DNA from: Streptomyces sp. NRRL S-340
Lineage (GTDB): Bacteria; Actinomycetota; Actinomycetes; Streptomycetales; Streptomycetaceae
Assembly: GCF_000720185.1 (NCBI RefSeq)
Contig: NZ_JOIY01000034.1
Coordinates: 67,450-131,449, forward strand
Reading direction: 5' to 3'
Length of the DNA stretch: 64,000 nucleotides
Positions 33,959-43,229 of the stretch are shown in pieces. The notes under the pieces were generated by a model, which was not told the DNA's origin, did not search any database, and was given only the letters and a program-made list of their open reading frames with translations. Each line of letters starts with the position of its first letter. The stretch's first letter is position 1. The position numbers were made by a program, and so were the translations under genes.

Positions 33959-35096
33959 TCCTCGGGCACATGACCCGCGCGGAACCGGCCTGCGGGGCGT
34001 GCGCGCGGTGCTGCTGGCCGGCGGCGAGGGCCGGCGCATGGGACCGCTGGGCACCGGCCGGCTCAAGCCGCTGGTCCCCTTCGGCGGCGCCTGCCGGCTC
34101 ATCGACTTCAGCCTGGCCAACGCCCGCGCCTCGGGCCTGCCGGAGGTGCTGCTGCTGTCGCAGTACGAGGAGCGGCTGCTGATGGACGACCTGCACCGGG
34201 TGTGGAACGCCCGGCCGGGCTTCCGGGTGCTCTTCGGGCCGTACGACAGCGCCTACCGGGCCGTCCCCGCGGGCCGCCTGCCCGGTGAACTGCCCGCCCG
34301 GACCTGGCCGTTGGAGCGCGGCACCGCGGACGCGCTGATCCGCAAGGCGGAGTACGTCTTCACCGAGGGCACCGAGCACGTCCTGGTGCTGCACGCCGAT
34401 CACGTCTACCGCTACGACTACGGTCCGCTGGTCGCGGCGCACCGGGCGTCCGGGGCCGCGCTGACCGTCGCCTACCAGCGCATCGACCCGCGCTGGGTGC
34501 ACCTGTTCGGCATGGTCGGCTTCGACGGCCGCGGCCGGCTCACCGAGTTCGTGGAGAAACCGGAGAACCCCACCTCCGACCTGGTCTTCGCGGCGTTCTG
34601 CGTGTTCGACGCGGCCGTGCTGCGCCGCTACCTGACCGCGCTGGACGGCACCGGCTGGCAGCACGACATCAGCCGGGACGTGATCCCCGCGATGCTCGCG
34701 GCCGGGGAGCACATCCGCGGGCACGAGGTGCGCGGCCACTGGGAGGACATCGGCACCGTGGAGCGCTACCACCGCGCGCATCTGGCGCTGGCCGCCGGTC
34801 CGCGCGCGCCGCTACCGGTGACCGAGATGCCGCTGACCGTCCGCCCGGGCACCGCCCGGCACTGGGTGGCCGAGGCCGCCGGCGTGCGTGCCAGCCTGGT
34901 CCCGGCCGACCTGGTCAACGCCGGTCTGGTGGAGGACAGCGTGCTGTTCCCGGGCGTGCGGATCGGCGCGGGGGCGCGGGTGCGGCGCAGCGTGGTGCTG
35001 CCCGGTGCCGTGGTGGCGCCGGGCGAGGACATCGACGGGGCGGTCGTCCTGGAGGACGGCCAGGTCCAGCAAGTCACCGAAGGAGTGAGGGCATGA
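33951..35096 (+). CDS. GlgC-like nucleotidyltransferase (cyclitol-phosphate activating, AcbR-like)
   Basis: 381 residues, ADP-glucose pyrophosphorylase family. The sequence [20 protein letters not shown] with [20 protein letters not shown] is the nucleotide/pyrophosphate signature; [20 protein letters not shown] and [11 protein letters not shown] continue the fold. The C-terminus carries a short beta-helix ([20 protein letters not shown]). Two features argue for a pathway enzyme rather than glycogen synthesis: its position inside the operon and divergence in loops near the sugar site ([17 protein letters not shown]). In acarbose biosynthesis the GlgC-like AcbR converts the cyclitol 1-phosphate to an NDP derivative. 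ATG behind GAGG; ATGA overlap with the PfkB gene. Confidence 0.82.
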   Translation: MSDPRAHDPRGTGLRGVRAVLLAGGEGRRMGPLGTGRLKPLVPFGGACRLIDFSLANARASGLPEVLLLSQYEERLLMDDLHRVWNARPGFRVLFGPYDSAYRAVPAGRLPGELPARTWPLERGTADALIRKAEYVFTEGTEHVLVLHADHVYRYDYGPLVAAHRASGAALTVAYQRIDPRWVHLFGMVGFDGRGRLTEFVEKPENPTSDLVFAAFCVFDAAVLRRYLTALDGTGWQHDISRDVIPAMLAAGEHIRGHEVRGHWEDIGTVERYHRAHLALAAGPRAPLPVTEMPLTVRPGTARHWVAEAAGVRASLVPADLVNAGLVEDSVLFPGVRIGAGARVRRSVVLPGAVVAPGEDIDGAVVLEDGQVQQVTEGVRA

Positions 35097-36049
35097 CCGT
35101 CTCGGGACAGGCCGCGGGCGAGCGGCGGGGTTCGGGCGACTACGACGTGCTGGTGGTCGGCGGTGTGGGCGTCGACACCATCGTGCGGGTCGACGAACTG
35201 CGGGTGCCGCCGGGCGACTCGGTGTTCGTGGAGCCGCTGCGGGACTACGTGGGGCACACCGGCAACGGGGTGGCGCTGGGCTGGCACACGCTGGGCCTGC
35301 GGACCAAGTTCATCGACTTCCTCGGCGACGATCCGCAGGGCCGCATGGTGCTCGACCACTACGCGCGCCACGGCCTGGACTTCAGTCACGTCGTCTCGCC
35401 GCACGGCACCCCGCGCGCGGCCAACCTCGTCGACCCGCAGGGGCGGCGGTTCTCCTTCTACGACGGCCGGCACCCCGCCGGGCTGAGGCTGCCGCGCGAC
35501 TTCTACCTGCCGTTCCTGGAGCGCTCCGCGCACGTCCACCTGTCGATCACCGGCCACAACCAGGACATGTACGAGGACATCCACCGCCTGGGCGTGACCA
35601 GTTCGACGGACCTGCACGACTGGGACGGGCGCAACCCGCACCACCGTACGTACGCCCTCGCCTCCGACTACGTGTTCCTGAGCGCGGCGGCGATCCACGA
35701 CCGGGTGGAGGCGGTGCTGCGGTCGGTCGTCGAGGAGGGCCGGGCGCGGTTCGCCGTCGCCACGGACGGCGCCGACGGCTGCCACCTGCTGGTGCGCGGC
35801 GAGGACCGGGTGCGGCACTTCCCGGCGGTGCGTCCGGAGCGGCCGGTGGTGGACACCAACGGCGCGGGCGACGCGTTCGTCACGGCGTTCCTGCACACCC
35901 TCTTCGAGGGGCGTGAGCTGGAGGAGTGCGTGCTGGCGGGTTCGGTGGCCGGCGCGTTCGTGTGCGGCAGCGTGGGCACCCACACCGAGTTCATCGGCCT
36001 GCCGGAGCTGCGCGCCGCCGGCGCCCGCGCCGCCGCGGCACTCGGATGA
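35093..36049 (+). CDS. PfkB family carbohydrate kinase (AcbK/GacK-like)
   Basis: 318 residues, ribokinase fold. N-terminal [20 protein letters not shown] and [20 protein letters not shown] match PfkB signature 1; [17 protein letters not shown] is signature 2 with the catalytic Asp (~262) and anion hole. Acarbose producers use a PfkB-type kinase (AcbK) that phosphorylates the product at the cyclitol C7-OH; in this operon it is the best candidate for self-protective or transport-linked phosphorylation of the finished pseudo-oligosaccharide. Coupled by ATGA overlaps on both sides. Confidence 0.83.
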   Translation: MTVSGQAAGERRGSGDYDVLVVGGVGVDTIVRVDELRVPPGDSVFVEPLRDYVGHTGNGVALGWHTLGLRTKFIDFLGDDPQGRMVLDHYARHGLDFSHVVSPHGTPRAANLVDPQGRRFSFYDGRHPAGLRLPRDFYLPFLERSAHVHLSITGHNQDMYEDIHRLGVTSSTDLHDWDGRNPHHRTYALASDYVFLSAAAIHDRVEAVLRSVVEEGRARFAVATDGADGCHLLVRGEDRVRHFPAVRPERPVVDTNGAGDAFVTAFLHTLFEGRELEECVLAGSVAGAFVCGSVGTHTEFIGLPELRAAGARAAAALG

Positions 36050-39000
36050 GGCGGGAACGCATGCACGGGACACGGACATCCGGCGCACAGGGACTGCCCG
36101 GGACACGGACACCCCGGGAGCGGCGTGCGGACGGGACACGGACGCACGACGCGCCCGCGGACGCGATGCACATCATCCACTTCGCCTTCGAGTGCGGCGG
36201 GTTCGACAACCGGCTCATGCGGGGCGGGCTGTCGCCGCTCGTGTGGAACCTCTCGCGCGAGTACGCGGCCCGCGGCCACCGGGTCTCGCTGGTCACGCCC
36301 GCCCACGGGCTGCTCGGCGCGCTGCGCCGCGACCACGCGATCGAGGAACTCGACTACGTCCACGAGCACCGGGTGCCGCTCGTCCTGGACCCCAAGGTGT
36401 GGCCCGGCCACCCGCCGGAGATCACGCTGGACCTGACCACGCGGGCGCACCGGCTGCGGCTGGAGGGTGTGGACGTCTACTTCCTCTCCGACGCCTTCCT
36501 GGACCTGCTGCCGGACCGGCTGTACCCGCCGCCGGGCACCGAGGGCCGGGACCTGGCCCACTTCAAGCCCCTGGTCTTCCAGGTGGCCGGGGCCCACTTC
36601 ATCCGCCGCCACCTCGGCGGCGGCCCGGCGGTGGTGCACGGTTTCGAGCCGTACTACCACTACCTGCTGCCGCCCCTGTTCGCCGGCGACCCGCTGCTGC
36701 GCACGGTGAGCACGGTCGCGGCGAACGCGCCGGTGACGCAGAAGGTGTACCGGCCGCAGGTGGAACGGCTGCTGGCGCTGTTCGGCGTGGAAGCGGACCT
36801 GGACGCGCCGGACGCGCGGCCGCCCGCCGAGGACAGTGCGGCGGCGACCATGGCGCGGGCCCTGGCGGGGACCCGGATGCACGTCGAGTACGGCCCCGAC
36901 CACGTCTCCTTCCTGCCGCTGATCATGGCCCACGCCGATCTGGTCGACTTCGTCTCGCCGGGCCAGCGCGACCACTGCGCCACCTTCCGCGACACGCCTT
37001 TCGAGAGCCTGTTCGCGACGCTGCCGCTGGCGCGGATGGTGCGCGAGCGGGCGGACAAGCTGCTCATGGGCGGCTGCGGGATATCCGACAGCTGGCTGGC
37101 CCGCGATCCGGGCGCCGTCGACCGGGCGGCCGTCCTGCGCTCGCTGGGCCTCGACCCGGAGCGCCCGGTCTTCTACCACGCCGCCCGGTACGCGGTGCAC
37201 CACAAGGGCCAGTTGGAGCTGATGCGCGCGGTCGAGGAGGTCCTGGCGGCCGATCCGGAGGTGAGCTTCGTCCTGCGGTTCGCCACCGGCGGGGGCGGGG
37301 CGGCGGCGGCCGGTCCGGCGAACGCCCACTTCCAGGCCGTCGCCGACCGGTATCCGGACCGGGTCCACCTGGACTGGCGGCTGGCCGGCGAGGACACCCT
37401 GTTCGAGCAGGCCGCCTGCGCGGACTTCTGCGTCTTCCCCTCCAAGTACGAACTCGACGGGTTCCTCATCGCCCAGGCCGAGGCCATGGCGTGCGGGGCG
37501 GTGCCGCTGGCCACCGCGCAGACCGTCACCGCCCACTTCGGGCACGCCCTGCCGCCCGGGGACCCCGCGTCGACGGGATTCGCGCTGCCGGGCTCCTTCC
37601 GCGACGACGACCCGGCGCTGGCCGGTGCGCTGACCGCGCGCATACGCGAGGCCGCCGCGCTGTGGCGCACGGACCGCGACGCGTACACCCGCCTGTCGGA
37701 GCGGGCCCGCGCCACCGCCCGGTCCTTCACCTGGCGGCACAGCGCCGACCTGCGGCTGGCGGCCTTCGCGGACCTGCTGGACGGCCGCCGCAGACCGTAC
37801 CCGGTCCAGGACGCCGTACGGTACGGCTGGTTCGACGCGCTGCCCGCCGCGGCCTGGACGGAGCACCGGGCACTGGTGGCCCGGTCGGCGGCGGCGCTCG
37901 GCGACGTGGACGCGTACGGGCGGTGCGCGCCGCTCGACGAGGCGGCCTGCGAGCGGCTGTTCGCCGCCGCGTACGCGCGGGCGGACTTCGTCCGGTGCGC
38001 GCGGGTGGCGCGGGCGGCGGGCCGTCAGGACTGGGCGGCGCGGCTGCGCGGGCGCTGCCGGACACGGCAGGACGCGGCGGGCCGCTGGCACGTCACGTAC
38101 ACGCACCCGGGCGCGCGCCACGTCGACGTGGCGGTCACCGGGACGGTGCGGGCCTCCGACCTGGAGTCCCGTGCCGAGGCGGTCGCCTCCGACGAGGCGG
38201 TGCCGGCCGGCAGCGGGGTCGTCCTGGCCCCGCTGGCCCCGGCCGGGGACGGTGTCTTCCGGGGCACCCTGGACGGGCCGCCCGTCGGCCGGCACCTGCT
38301 CGTCATGCTCACCCTCGCCTCGGGCCGGGTCACCTGGGACAGCATCGAGGTGGCCGCCACGGCCGGCGGACAGGACAAGGTGACCTCCGAGGGCGCCGAA
38401 GGCTCCGGGGGCTCCGGGGGCTCCGGGGGCTCCGAGGCGACCGTCCGGGTGGCCGCGCCCGCCGGCGGCCCGGCGGGCGCGGCCCGGCCGCCGTTCCGGC
38501 TCGTGGCCACCGACCTCGACGGCACGCTGCTGCGCGACGACCTCACGGTGTCCGCGCGGACGCTGCGCGCCCTGGCGCGCGTACGGGAGGCGGGGGCGCG
38601 GCACCTGGTGGTCACCGGCAGGCCCGCCACGGCCTGCAAGCAGTACCTGGCCGCGCTCGGCTACCGCGGACTCGCCGTGTGCGGGCAGGGCGCGCAGCTC
38701 TACGACGCCGGTGCCGACCGGCTGCTGACCTCGGCCTCGCTCGACCTGGACCTGGCGCGCAGTGTGGTCGAGCGGGTGGAGGCCGCGCTCGGGACGCTGG
38801 AGCTGGGCGTGGTGACGGCCCCGCCGGAGAGCCGGTTCAAGGTGACCCCGCGGTTCGGGGAACGGGTGCGGCACGGCTGGGACGTGACCACCGACCGCGG
38901 GCTGCTGTGGACCGATCCGATCGACAAACTGGTCCTGCACCATCCGGACGTCCCGGAGGACGAACTGGAGTCCGAGGCCCGGCGGTTGTGCGGGGACGAG

Positions 39001-39459
39001 GTCACCGTGGTGCACTCGGTGCGCGGCATGGTGGAGGTGCTGCCGCCGGGCACCACCAAGGGCGCCGGGGTGGCGCGGGCGGCGGAGCTGCTGGGGCTCA
39101 CCGCCGCCGAGACGGTCGCCTTCGGCGACATGCCCAACGACATTCCCCTGCTGGCCTGGGCCGGGCACGGGGTGGCCGTGGGCAACGCCCACCCGGCCCT
39201 GCGGGCGATGGCCGACGAGATCGCCCCGGGCAACGACGAGGACGGCGTCGCCGTCGTCCTGGAACGCCTCTTCGGCACGGCGGAGGAGACCGGTGACGCC
39301 GGTGGGACCCGTGACGTCACTGAAACCGGTGACATCGGTGCGGCCGGTGACGCCGGTGCGGCCCCTGACGTCCATGGGACCGGTGCCGTCGGTGCGACCG
39401 GCGGGGCCGGGGAGTCGCCGCGGTCGCGCCCGCACCCGGTGCCGGAGCGTGGCGCATGA
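36046..39459 (+). CDS. GT5-like glycosyltransferase fused to HAD-IIB phosphatase
   Basis: 1137 residues, two enzymes in one chain. Residues ~41-780 are a full-length paralogue of the GT5 protein at 31826: [80 protein letters not shown], and the shared C-terminal extension. A Gly/Ser linker coded by a 9-bp repeat follows (GSGGSGGSGGSE, ~785-800). Residues ~818-1090 are a Cof-type HAD: LVATDLDGTLLRDDL (nucleophile Asp ~823), VVTGRPATA, TKGAGVARAAELLG (Lys) and VAFGDMPNDIPLLAWAGHGV (motif IV). A ~45-residue Asp/Gly/Thr-rich tail ends it. The start overlaps the PfkB stop (ATGA); the first 40 residues contain GTRT repeats, so ATG 36166 is an alternative. Likely condenses a phosphorylated precursor and removes the phosphate (AcbJ-like step). 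Confidence 0.85.
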   Translation: MRRERMHGTRTSGAQGLPGTRTPRERRADGTRTHDAPADAMHIIHFAFECGGFDNRLMRGGLSPLVWNLSREYAARGHRVSLVTPAHGLLGALRRDHAIEELDYVHEHRVPLVLDPKVWPGHPPEITLDLTTRAHRLRLEGVDVYFLSDAFLDLLPDRLYPPPGTEGRDLAHFKPLVFQVAGAHFIRRHLGGGPAVVHGFEPYYHYLLPPLFAGDPLLRTVSTVAANAPVTQKVYRPQVERLLALFGVEADLDAPDARPPAEDSAAATMARALAGTRMHVEYGPDHVSFLPLIMAHADLVDFVSPGQRDHCATFRDTPFESLFATLPLARMVRERADKLLMGGCGISDSWLARDPGAVDRAAVLRSLGLDPERPVFYHAARYAVHHKGQLELMRAVEEVLAADPEVSFVLRFATGGGGAAAAGPANAHFQAVADRYPDRVHLDWRLAGEDTLFEQAACADFCVFPSKYELDGFLIAQAEAMACGAVPLATAQTVTAHFGHALPPGDPASTGFALPGSFRDDDPALAGALTARIREAAALWRTDRDAYTRLSERARATARSFTWRHSADLRLAAFADLLDGRRRPYPVQDAVRYGWFDALPAAAWTEHRALVARSAAALGDVDAYGRCAPLDEAACERLFAAAYARADFVRCARVARAAGRQDWAARLRGRCRTRQDAAGRWHVTYTHPGARHVDVAVTGTVRASDLESRAEAVASDEAVPAGSGVVLAPLAPAGDGVFRGTLDGPPVGRHLLVMLTLASGRVTWDSIEVAATAGGQDKVTSEGAEGSGGSGGSGGSEATVRVAAPAGGPAGAARPPFRLVATDLDGTLLRDDLTVSARTLRALARVREAGARHLVVTGRPATACKQYLAALGYRGLAVCGQGAQLYDAGADRLLTSASLDLDLARSVVERVEAALGTLELGVVTAPPESRFKVTPRFGERVRHGWDVTTDRGLLWTDPIDKLVLHHPDVPEDELESEARRLCGDEVTVVHSVRGMVEVLPPGTTKGAGVARAAELLGLTAAETVAFGDMPNDIPLLAWAGHGVAVGNAHPALRAMADEIAPGNDEDGVAVVLERLFGTAEETGDAGGTRDVTETGDIGAAGDAGAAPDVHGTGAVGATGGAGESPRSRPHPVPERGA

Positions 39460-41555
39460 GTGAGGCCCTGCGCGAACTGGCCCGTGCCCACGGGATCTCC
39501 ACCGCGTACACCACCGACCGGGGCCGGCGGGTCTCCGTGTCGCCGGACACGCTGGTGGCCGTGCTCGCCGCCTGCGGGGTGGACGCCTCGACGGACTCGG
39601 CGGCCGGCGCCGCGCTGGCCGCCCACCGGGCGCGTGCCGCGGCCCGGCTGCTGCCCGACTGCGTCGTGCTGCGCGGCGCGGACGCGGCCCGGCCCGCGCT
39701 GCCCGAGGGGGCGGTGGCCGAGGTGGAGCTGGAGGACGGCGGCGGCCGGGCCGCCCTGTCCGGCCCGCTGCCGATCGGCCGGCACACCCTGCACGTGAGC
39801 GCGCGCGGACGTGACGCGTCGGCGCCGCTGCTGGTCGTACCCGAGCGGCTGCCCGTGCCCGAGGGCCGCCACTGGGGGTTCCTCGTCCAGCTGTACTCGG
39901 TGCTCTCGCGCCGTTCCTGGGGCATGGGCGACCTGGGTGACCTCGCGGAACTGGCGTCCTGGTCGGGCCGGTCCCTGGGCGCGGACTTCGTCCAGCTCGG
40001 CCCGCTGCACGCCGTCGAGCCCGGACCGCTGCCCGACCCGTCGCCCTACCGCCCCGGCACCCGCCGCTTCCCCGACCCGATGCACGTACGGGTGGAGGCG
40101 GTACCGGAGTACGCGTACCTCACCGGCGAGGCCCGCCGCCGCGCCGAGCGGTGCGCCGAACGGGCGCGGGCGCTGAACGAGGCCGTGCTGCGCGGCGACG
40201 CGCTCATCGACCGGGAGACCGTGCGGTCGCTCAAGCACGAGGCGCTGCGCGCGGTGCACGAGGTGCCGCTGACGCCCGGCCGGGCCGCCGCGTTCACCGC
40301 GTTCACCGCGCGCGAGGGCCGTGACCTGACGGACTTCGCCACCTGGTGCGCGCTGGCCCAGGTGCACGGCGGTGCCTGGCGGTCCTGGCCGGCGGGGCTG
40401 CGCGACCCGCGCTCGCCCGCCGTGGCGCGCGCCCGCGAGGAACTCGCCGCCGAGGTGGACTTCCACCGCTGGCTGGCGTGGATCACGGACGAACAGCTCG
40501 CGGCCGCGCAGACGGCGGCGACCGGCGCGGGCATGGGCATCGGGCTCATCCACGACCTCGCGGTCGGGGTGGCCCCGGAGGGCGCCGACACCTGGGCGCT
40601 GGCGGACTGCCTGGCCGCCGGGATGAGCGTCGGCGCACCGCCGGACGACTTCAACCCGCACGGCCAGGACTGGGGACAGCCGCCGTGGCGCCCCGACGGG
40701 CTCGCGGCGACCGGCTGGCTGCCGGCCGCGCGGCTGCTGCGCGCGGGCCTGCGGCACGCGGGCGCGCTGCGCATCGACCATGTGATGGGCCTGTTCCGGC
40801 TGTGGTGGGTGCCCGAGGGCCGGCCGCCTTCGGAGGGGACCTACGTCCGTTACGACGCGGAGGCGATGCTGGGCACGGTCATGCTGGAGGCGCACCGGGC
40901 CGGGGCGTCGGTGATCGGCGAGGACCTGGGCACCGTGGAGGCCGGCGTACGGGAGTTCCTGCACGCGCGCGGCGTCCTCGGCACGTCCGTGCAGCGGTTC
41001 GAGTACCTCGGGGGTTCCGAGGGCCGGCACGGCCCGCTGCCGCCCGAGCGGTGGCGCGCGGACTGCCTGGCCACGCTCACCACGCACGACCTGCCCACCA
41101 CGGCCGCCTGGCTGAGCGGCGAGCACGTCGAACTCCGCTCCCGGCTGGGCCTGCTGACCCGCCCGGAGGCCGAGGAGAAGGCCGAGGCCGCCGCCGAGCG
41201 CGACGGCTGGCTGGCGGAGCTGGAGCGGCTCGGGCTGCTGCCGGACCCGGAGGGCGACGTCGTCGCGCTCCACCGGTTCCTGTGCCGCACCCCGGCCCGG
41301 CTGCTCGGCGTGTGGCTGCCGGACGCCACCGGTGACCTGCGCCCGCAGAACATCCCCGGCACGTCGTCGGTGCACCCCAACTGGCGGCTGCCCGTCAGCG
41401 ACGGCCGGGGCCGCCCGGTCCCGCTGGAGGAGCTTCCCGGCCGGCCCCTGGTACCGGCCCTGACCCGGGTGTTCGCGGCCCTCGGTCAGCGTGGCGCGGA
41501 AACCCGCGAGACATGTGAACCCAGTAATACGTGTGAGAAGACCGAGGAAGACTGA
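39456..41555 (+). CDS. malQ: 4-alpha-glucanotransferase (amylomaltase, GH77; AcbQ-type)
   Basis: 699 residues. Transfers alpha-1,4-glucan segments between malto-oligosaccharides. GH77 landmarks: GHWGFLVQLYSVLSRRSWGM-type opening (seen as RHWGFLVQLYSVLSRRSWGM), ALRIDHVMGLFRLWWVPEG with the nucleophile Asp (~436), ASVIGEDLGTVEAGVREFL with the acid/base Glu (~489), and LTTHDLPTTAAWLSG with the third acid. The N-terminal ~130 residues are the bacterial MalQ extension (beta-sandwich, SEALRELARAHGISTAYTTD). In the cluster it may set the chain length of the maltose/maltotriose acceptor or of the finished oligosaccharide. ATGA overlap at the start; eight bases to the cyclase gene. Confidence 0.9.
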   Translation: MSEALRELARAHGISTAYTTDRGRRVSVSPDTLVAVLAACGVDASTDSAAGAALAAHRARAAARLLPDCVVLRGADAARPALPEGAVAEVELEDGGGRAALSGPLPIGRHTLHVSARGRDASAPLLVVPERLPVPEGRHWGFLVQLYSVLSRRSWGMGDLGDLAELASWSGRSLGADFVQLGPLHAVEPGPLPDPSPYRPGTRRFPDPMHVRVEAVPEYAYLTGEARRRAERCAERARALNEAVLRGDALIDRETVRSLKHEALRAVHEVPLTPGRAAAFTAFTAREGRDLTDFATWCALAQVHGGAWRSWPAGLRDPRSPAVARAREELAAEVDFHRWLAWITDEQLAAAQTAATGAGMGIGLIHDLAVGVAPEGADTWALADCLAAGMSVGAPPDDFNPHGQDWGQPPWRPDGLAATGWLPAARLLRAGLRHAGALRIDHVMGLFRLWWVPEGRPPSEGTYVRYDAEAMLGTVMLEAHRAGASVIGEDLGTVEAGVREFLHARGVLGTSVQRFEYLGGSEGRHGPLPPERWRADCLATLTTHDLPTTAAWLSGEHVELRSRLGLLTRPEAEEKAEAAAERDGWLAELERLGLLPDPEGDVVALHRFLCRTPARLLGVWLPDATGDLRPQNIPGTSSVHPNWRLPVSDGRGRPVPLEELPGRPLVPALTRVFAALGQRGAETRETCEPSNTCEKTEED

Positions 41556-41563
41556 GGAGACAG

Positions 41564-42808
41564 ATGTCAGGCCAGGTTCTTGACCGGGTCGGCCAGCCGC
41601 TCGCGGGGGTCCGCGAGGACGCCGGCGGCTTCGATCTGAGGGCACCGGACGGCACCCGTTACCGGGTCGACCTCGCCGGTGGAGTGCTCGATGCGGACAA
41701 CACCCTGCTCGCCGACGCCGTGGACGGCCGCCGTGTGGTGGCCTACGTCAGTCCGGCCGTCGACCGGCTCTACGGCGCCCGGATACGCGCCTACCTCGAC
41801 CGCCATGTGCGGCCGGGCCAGTGGACCCTGCACGTCCTGCCCACCGGCGAGCACCGCAAGACGCTCGCCTCCGTGGAGCACGTGTGTGCGGTCGCCAAGG
41901 CGGACGGCCTCGACCGGCACGGGGTGATGCTCGCGGTCGGCGGCGGCATCGTCGCGGACGTCGTCGGTTTCGCCGCGTCCATCTACGCGCGCGGGATCCG
42001 CTACATCAAGGTCAACACCACCCTCGTCGGCCAGGTCGACGTGGGGGTGGGCGTCAAGACCGGTGTCAACGCGCTGCACACGAAGAACATGTTCGGCGCC
42101 TACCACCCGGCGCACGCCTCCCTGAACGACCCCGCCTTCCTGGCGACGCTGCCGTCCCGGGAGATCCGCTGCGGCCTCGCGGAGATCGTGAAGATGGCCG
42201 TGATCCTCGACGAGGACCTCTTCCGGACGCTGGAGCGGCACCCGGACGTGTTCCGCGGGCCGGCCGGCGAGAGCGGCGCGGACCGTCCGCACGGCGAGCT
42301 GGAGGAGTACGTCCTGCGCACGTCGATGCGGCTGATGATGGAGGAGCTGTGCCCGAACCTGCGCGAGCACGACCTCGCCCGGCTCGTCGACTTCGGCCAC
42401 ACCTTCAGCCCCGTCGTGGAGACGGCGGGCGAGCACCGGCTCCGCCACGGTGAGGCCGTCGCCGTCGACATGGCGCTGTCCGCGCACGTGGCGAGGCTGC
42501 TGGGCCTCGCGGACGAGGAGACCTGCGAGCGGATCGTCCGGCTGCTGCGCGCGATCGGGCTGCCGGTGTTCGACCCGGACACGTGCACGCCGGAGCTGAT
42601 GACGCAGGCGCTGCGGGCGTCCTGGCAGCGGCGGGGCCGCAAGCTGCACCTGGTGGTGCCGACCGGGATCGGCAAGGCCGCGTTCGCGGAGGAACTGGAG
42701 GACGTGCCCGGGGACGTGCTGGTGGCCGCGCTCGGCGCGCTGGCCGAGGACGCGGGCACACCGGACACCGGGCGCGCAGGCGCGGGAGCGGAGCGGCGCG
42801 ATGCCTGA
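41564..42808 (+). CDS. 2-epi-5-epi-valiolone synthase (sedoheptulose 7-phosphate cyclase; AcbC/GacC type)
   Basis: 414 residues, dehydroquinate-synthase superfamily, Zn2+ and NAD+ dependent. Cyclises sedoheptulose 7-phosphate to 2-epi-5-epi-valiolone, the committed step to C7-cyclitols. LAVGGGIVADVVGFAASIYA binds NAD; RGIRYIKVNTTLVGQVDVGV and KTGVNALHTKNMFGAYHPA match the EEVS subgroup rather than DHQS; GLAEIVKMAVILDEDLF and LVDFGHTFSPVVE supply Zn ligands (Glu, His), with RLRHGEAVAVDMALSAHVAR after them. The start follows GAGGAGA. This gene defines the cluster chemistry. The C-terminal ~15 residues are low complexity. An EVS or DDGS specificity is less likely from the motif pattern. Confidence 0.9.
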   Translation: MSGQVLDRVGQPLAGVREDAGGFDLRAPDGTRYRVDLAGGVLDADNTLLADAVDGRRVVAYVSPAVDRLYGARIRAYLDRHVRPGQWTLHVLPTGEHRKTLASVEHVCAVAKADGLDRHGVMLAVGGGIVADVVGFAASIYARGIRYIKVNTTLVGQVDVGVGVKTGVNALHTKNMFGAYHPAHASLNDPAFLATLPSREIRCGLAEIVKMAVILDEDLFRTLERHPDVFRGPAGESGADRPHGELEEYVLRTSMRLMMEELCPNLREHDLARLVDFGHTFSPVVETAGEHRLRHGEAVAVDMALSAHVARLLGLADEETCERIVRLLRAIGLPVFDPDTCTPELMTQALRASWQRRGRKLHLVVPTGIGKAAFAEELEDVPGDVLVAALGALAEDAGTPDTGRAGAGAERRDA

Positions 42809-43229
42809 CGAGGACGTGGTCAATCTGCGGGAGCTGCTGACGGGCAAGGAGCGTGACCACGACGGCCTCGGCACGATCCTCGCCCACCGCCTCTTCGCGC
42901 GCAGGCCCGGCTCGCCCGGCGCGGAGTTCGTCGACCTCGCGGTGCTGCCGCCGGGCACCTCGATCGGCCGGCACCGGCACGGCGCCGACCGGGAGACGTA
43001 CGTGGTGCTCGACGGCGGCGGGCTGATGTACCGGGACGGCAGGGAGTTCCGGGTGGGCCCCGGCGACGTGGTCGTCAACGAGCCCTACGGGGAGCACGGC
43101 CTGCGCAACGACTCCGCCCACGAGGACCTGCGGCTGCTGGTCTTCGAGGTGGCGGTGCGCGAGGAGCGGCGCGACGGGCCCGGCGGAGCGGCGCACGGGG
43201 AAGGGGCGGACGGTGCCCATGGCGCGTGA
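42801..43229 (+). CDS. Cupin-domain protein, candidate cyclitol/sugar epimerase or isomerase
   Basis: 142 residues, a single cupin barrel. Metal-ligand pattern SIGRHRHGADRETYVVLDGG (His, His, Glu) and VVVNEPYGEHGLRN (His) is intact. The remaining N-terminus (MPDEDVVNLRELLTGKERDH) is unlike common cupin regulators, and there is no DNA-binding domain. The start overlaps the cyclase gene by 8 nt, which ties it to the pathway. The pathway requires a 2-epimerase between the cyclase product and the valienol intermediates; a metal-binding cupin could do this, but this is inference from position. Confidence 0.65.
   Translation: MPDEDVVNLRELLTGKERDHDGLGTILAHRLFARRPGSPGAEFVDLAVLPPGTSIGRHRHGADRETYVVLDGGGLMYRDGREFRVGPGDVVVNEPYGEHGLRNDSAHEDLRLLVFEVAVREERRDGPGGAAHGEGADGAHGA

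Noticed and set aside
33951..35096. Housekeeping glgC for glycogen synthesis
   Set aside because: GlgC family is clear, but overlap with the GT5 and PfkB genes inside the operon fits a pathway-specific enzyme better.
35668..39435. 1255-codon minus-strand frame opposite the GT-HAD fusion
   Set aside because: Arg/Pro/Gly-rich shadow; no motif, and it spans two genes with clear domains on the other strand.
41564..42808. 3-dehydroquinate synthase (aroB)
   Set aside because: Same superfamily, but the motif set around KTGVNALHTKNMFGAYHPA and the neighbouring genes match sedoheptulose 7-phosphate cyclases; no other shikimate gene is present.
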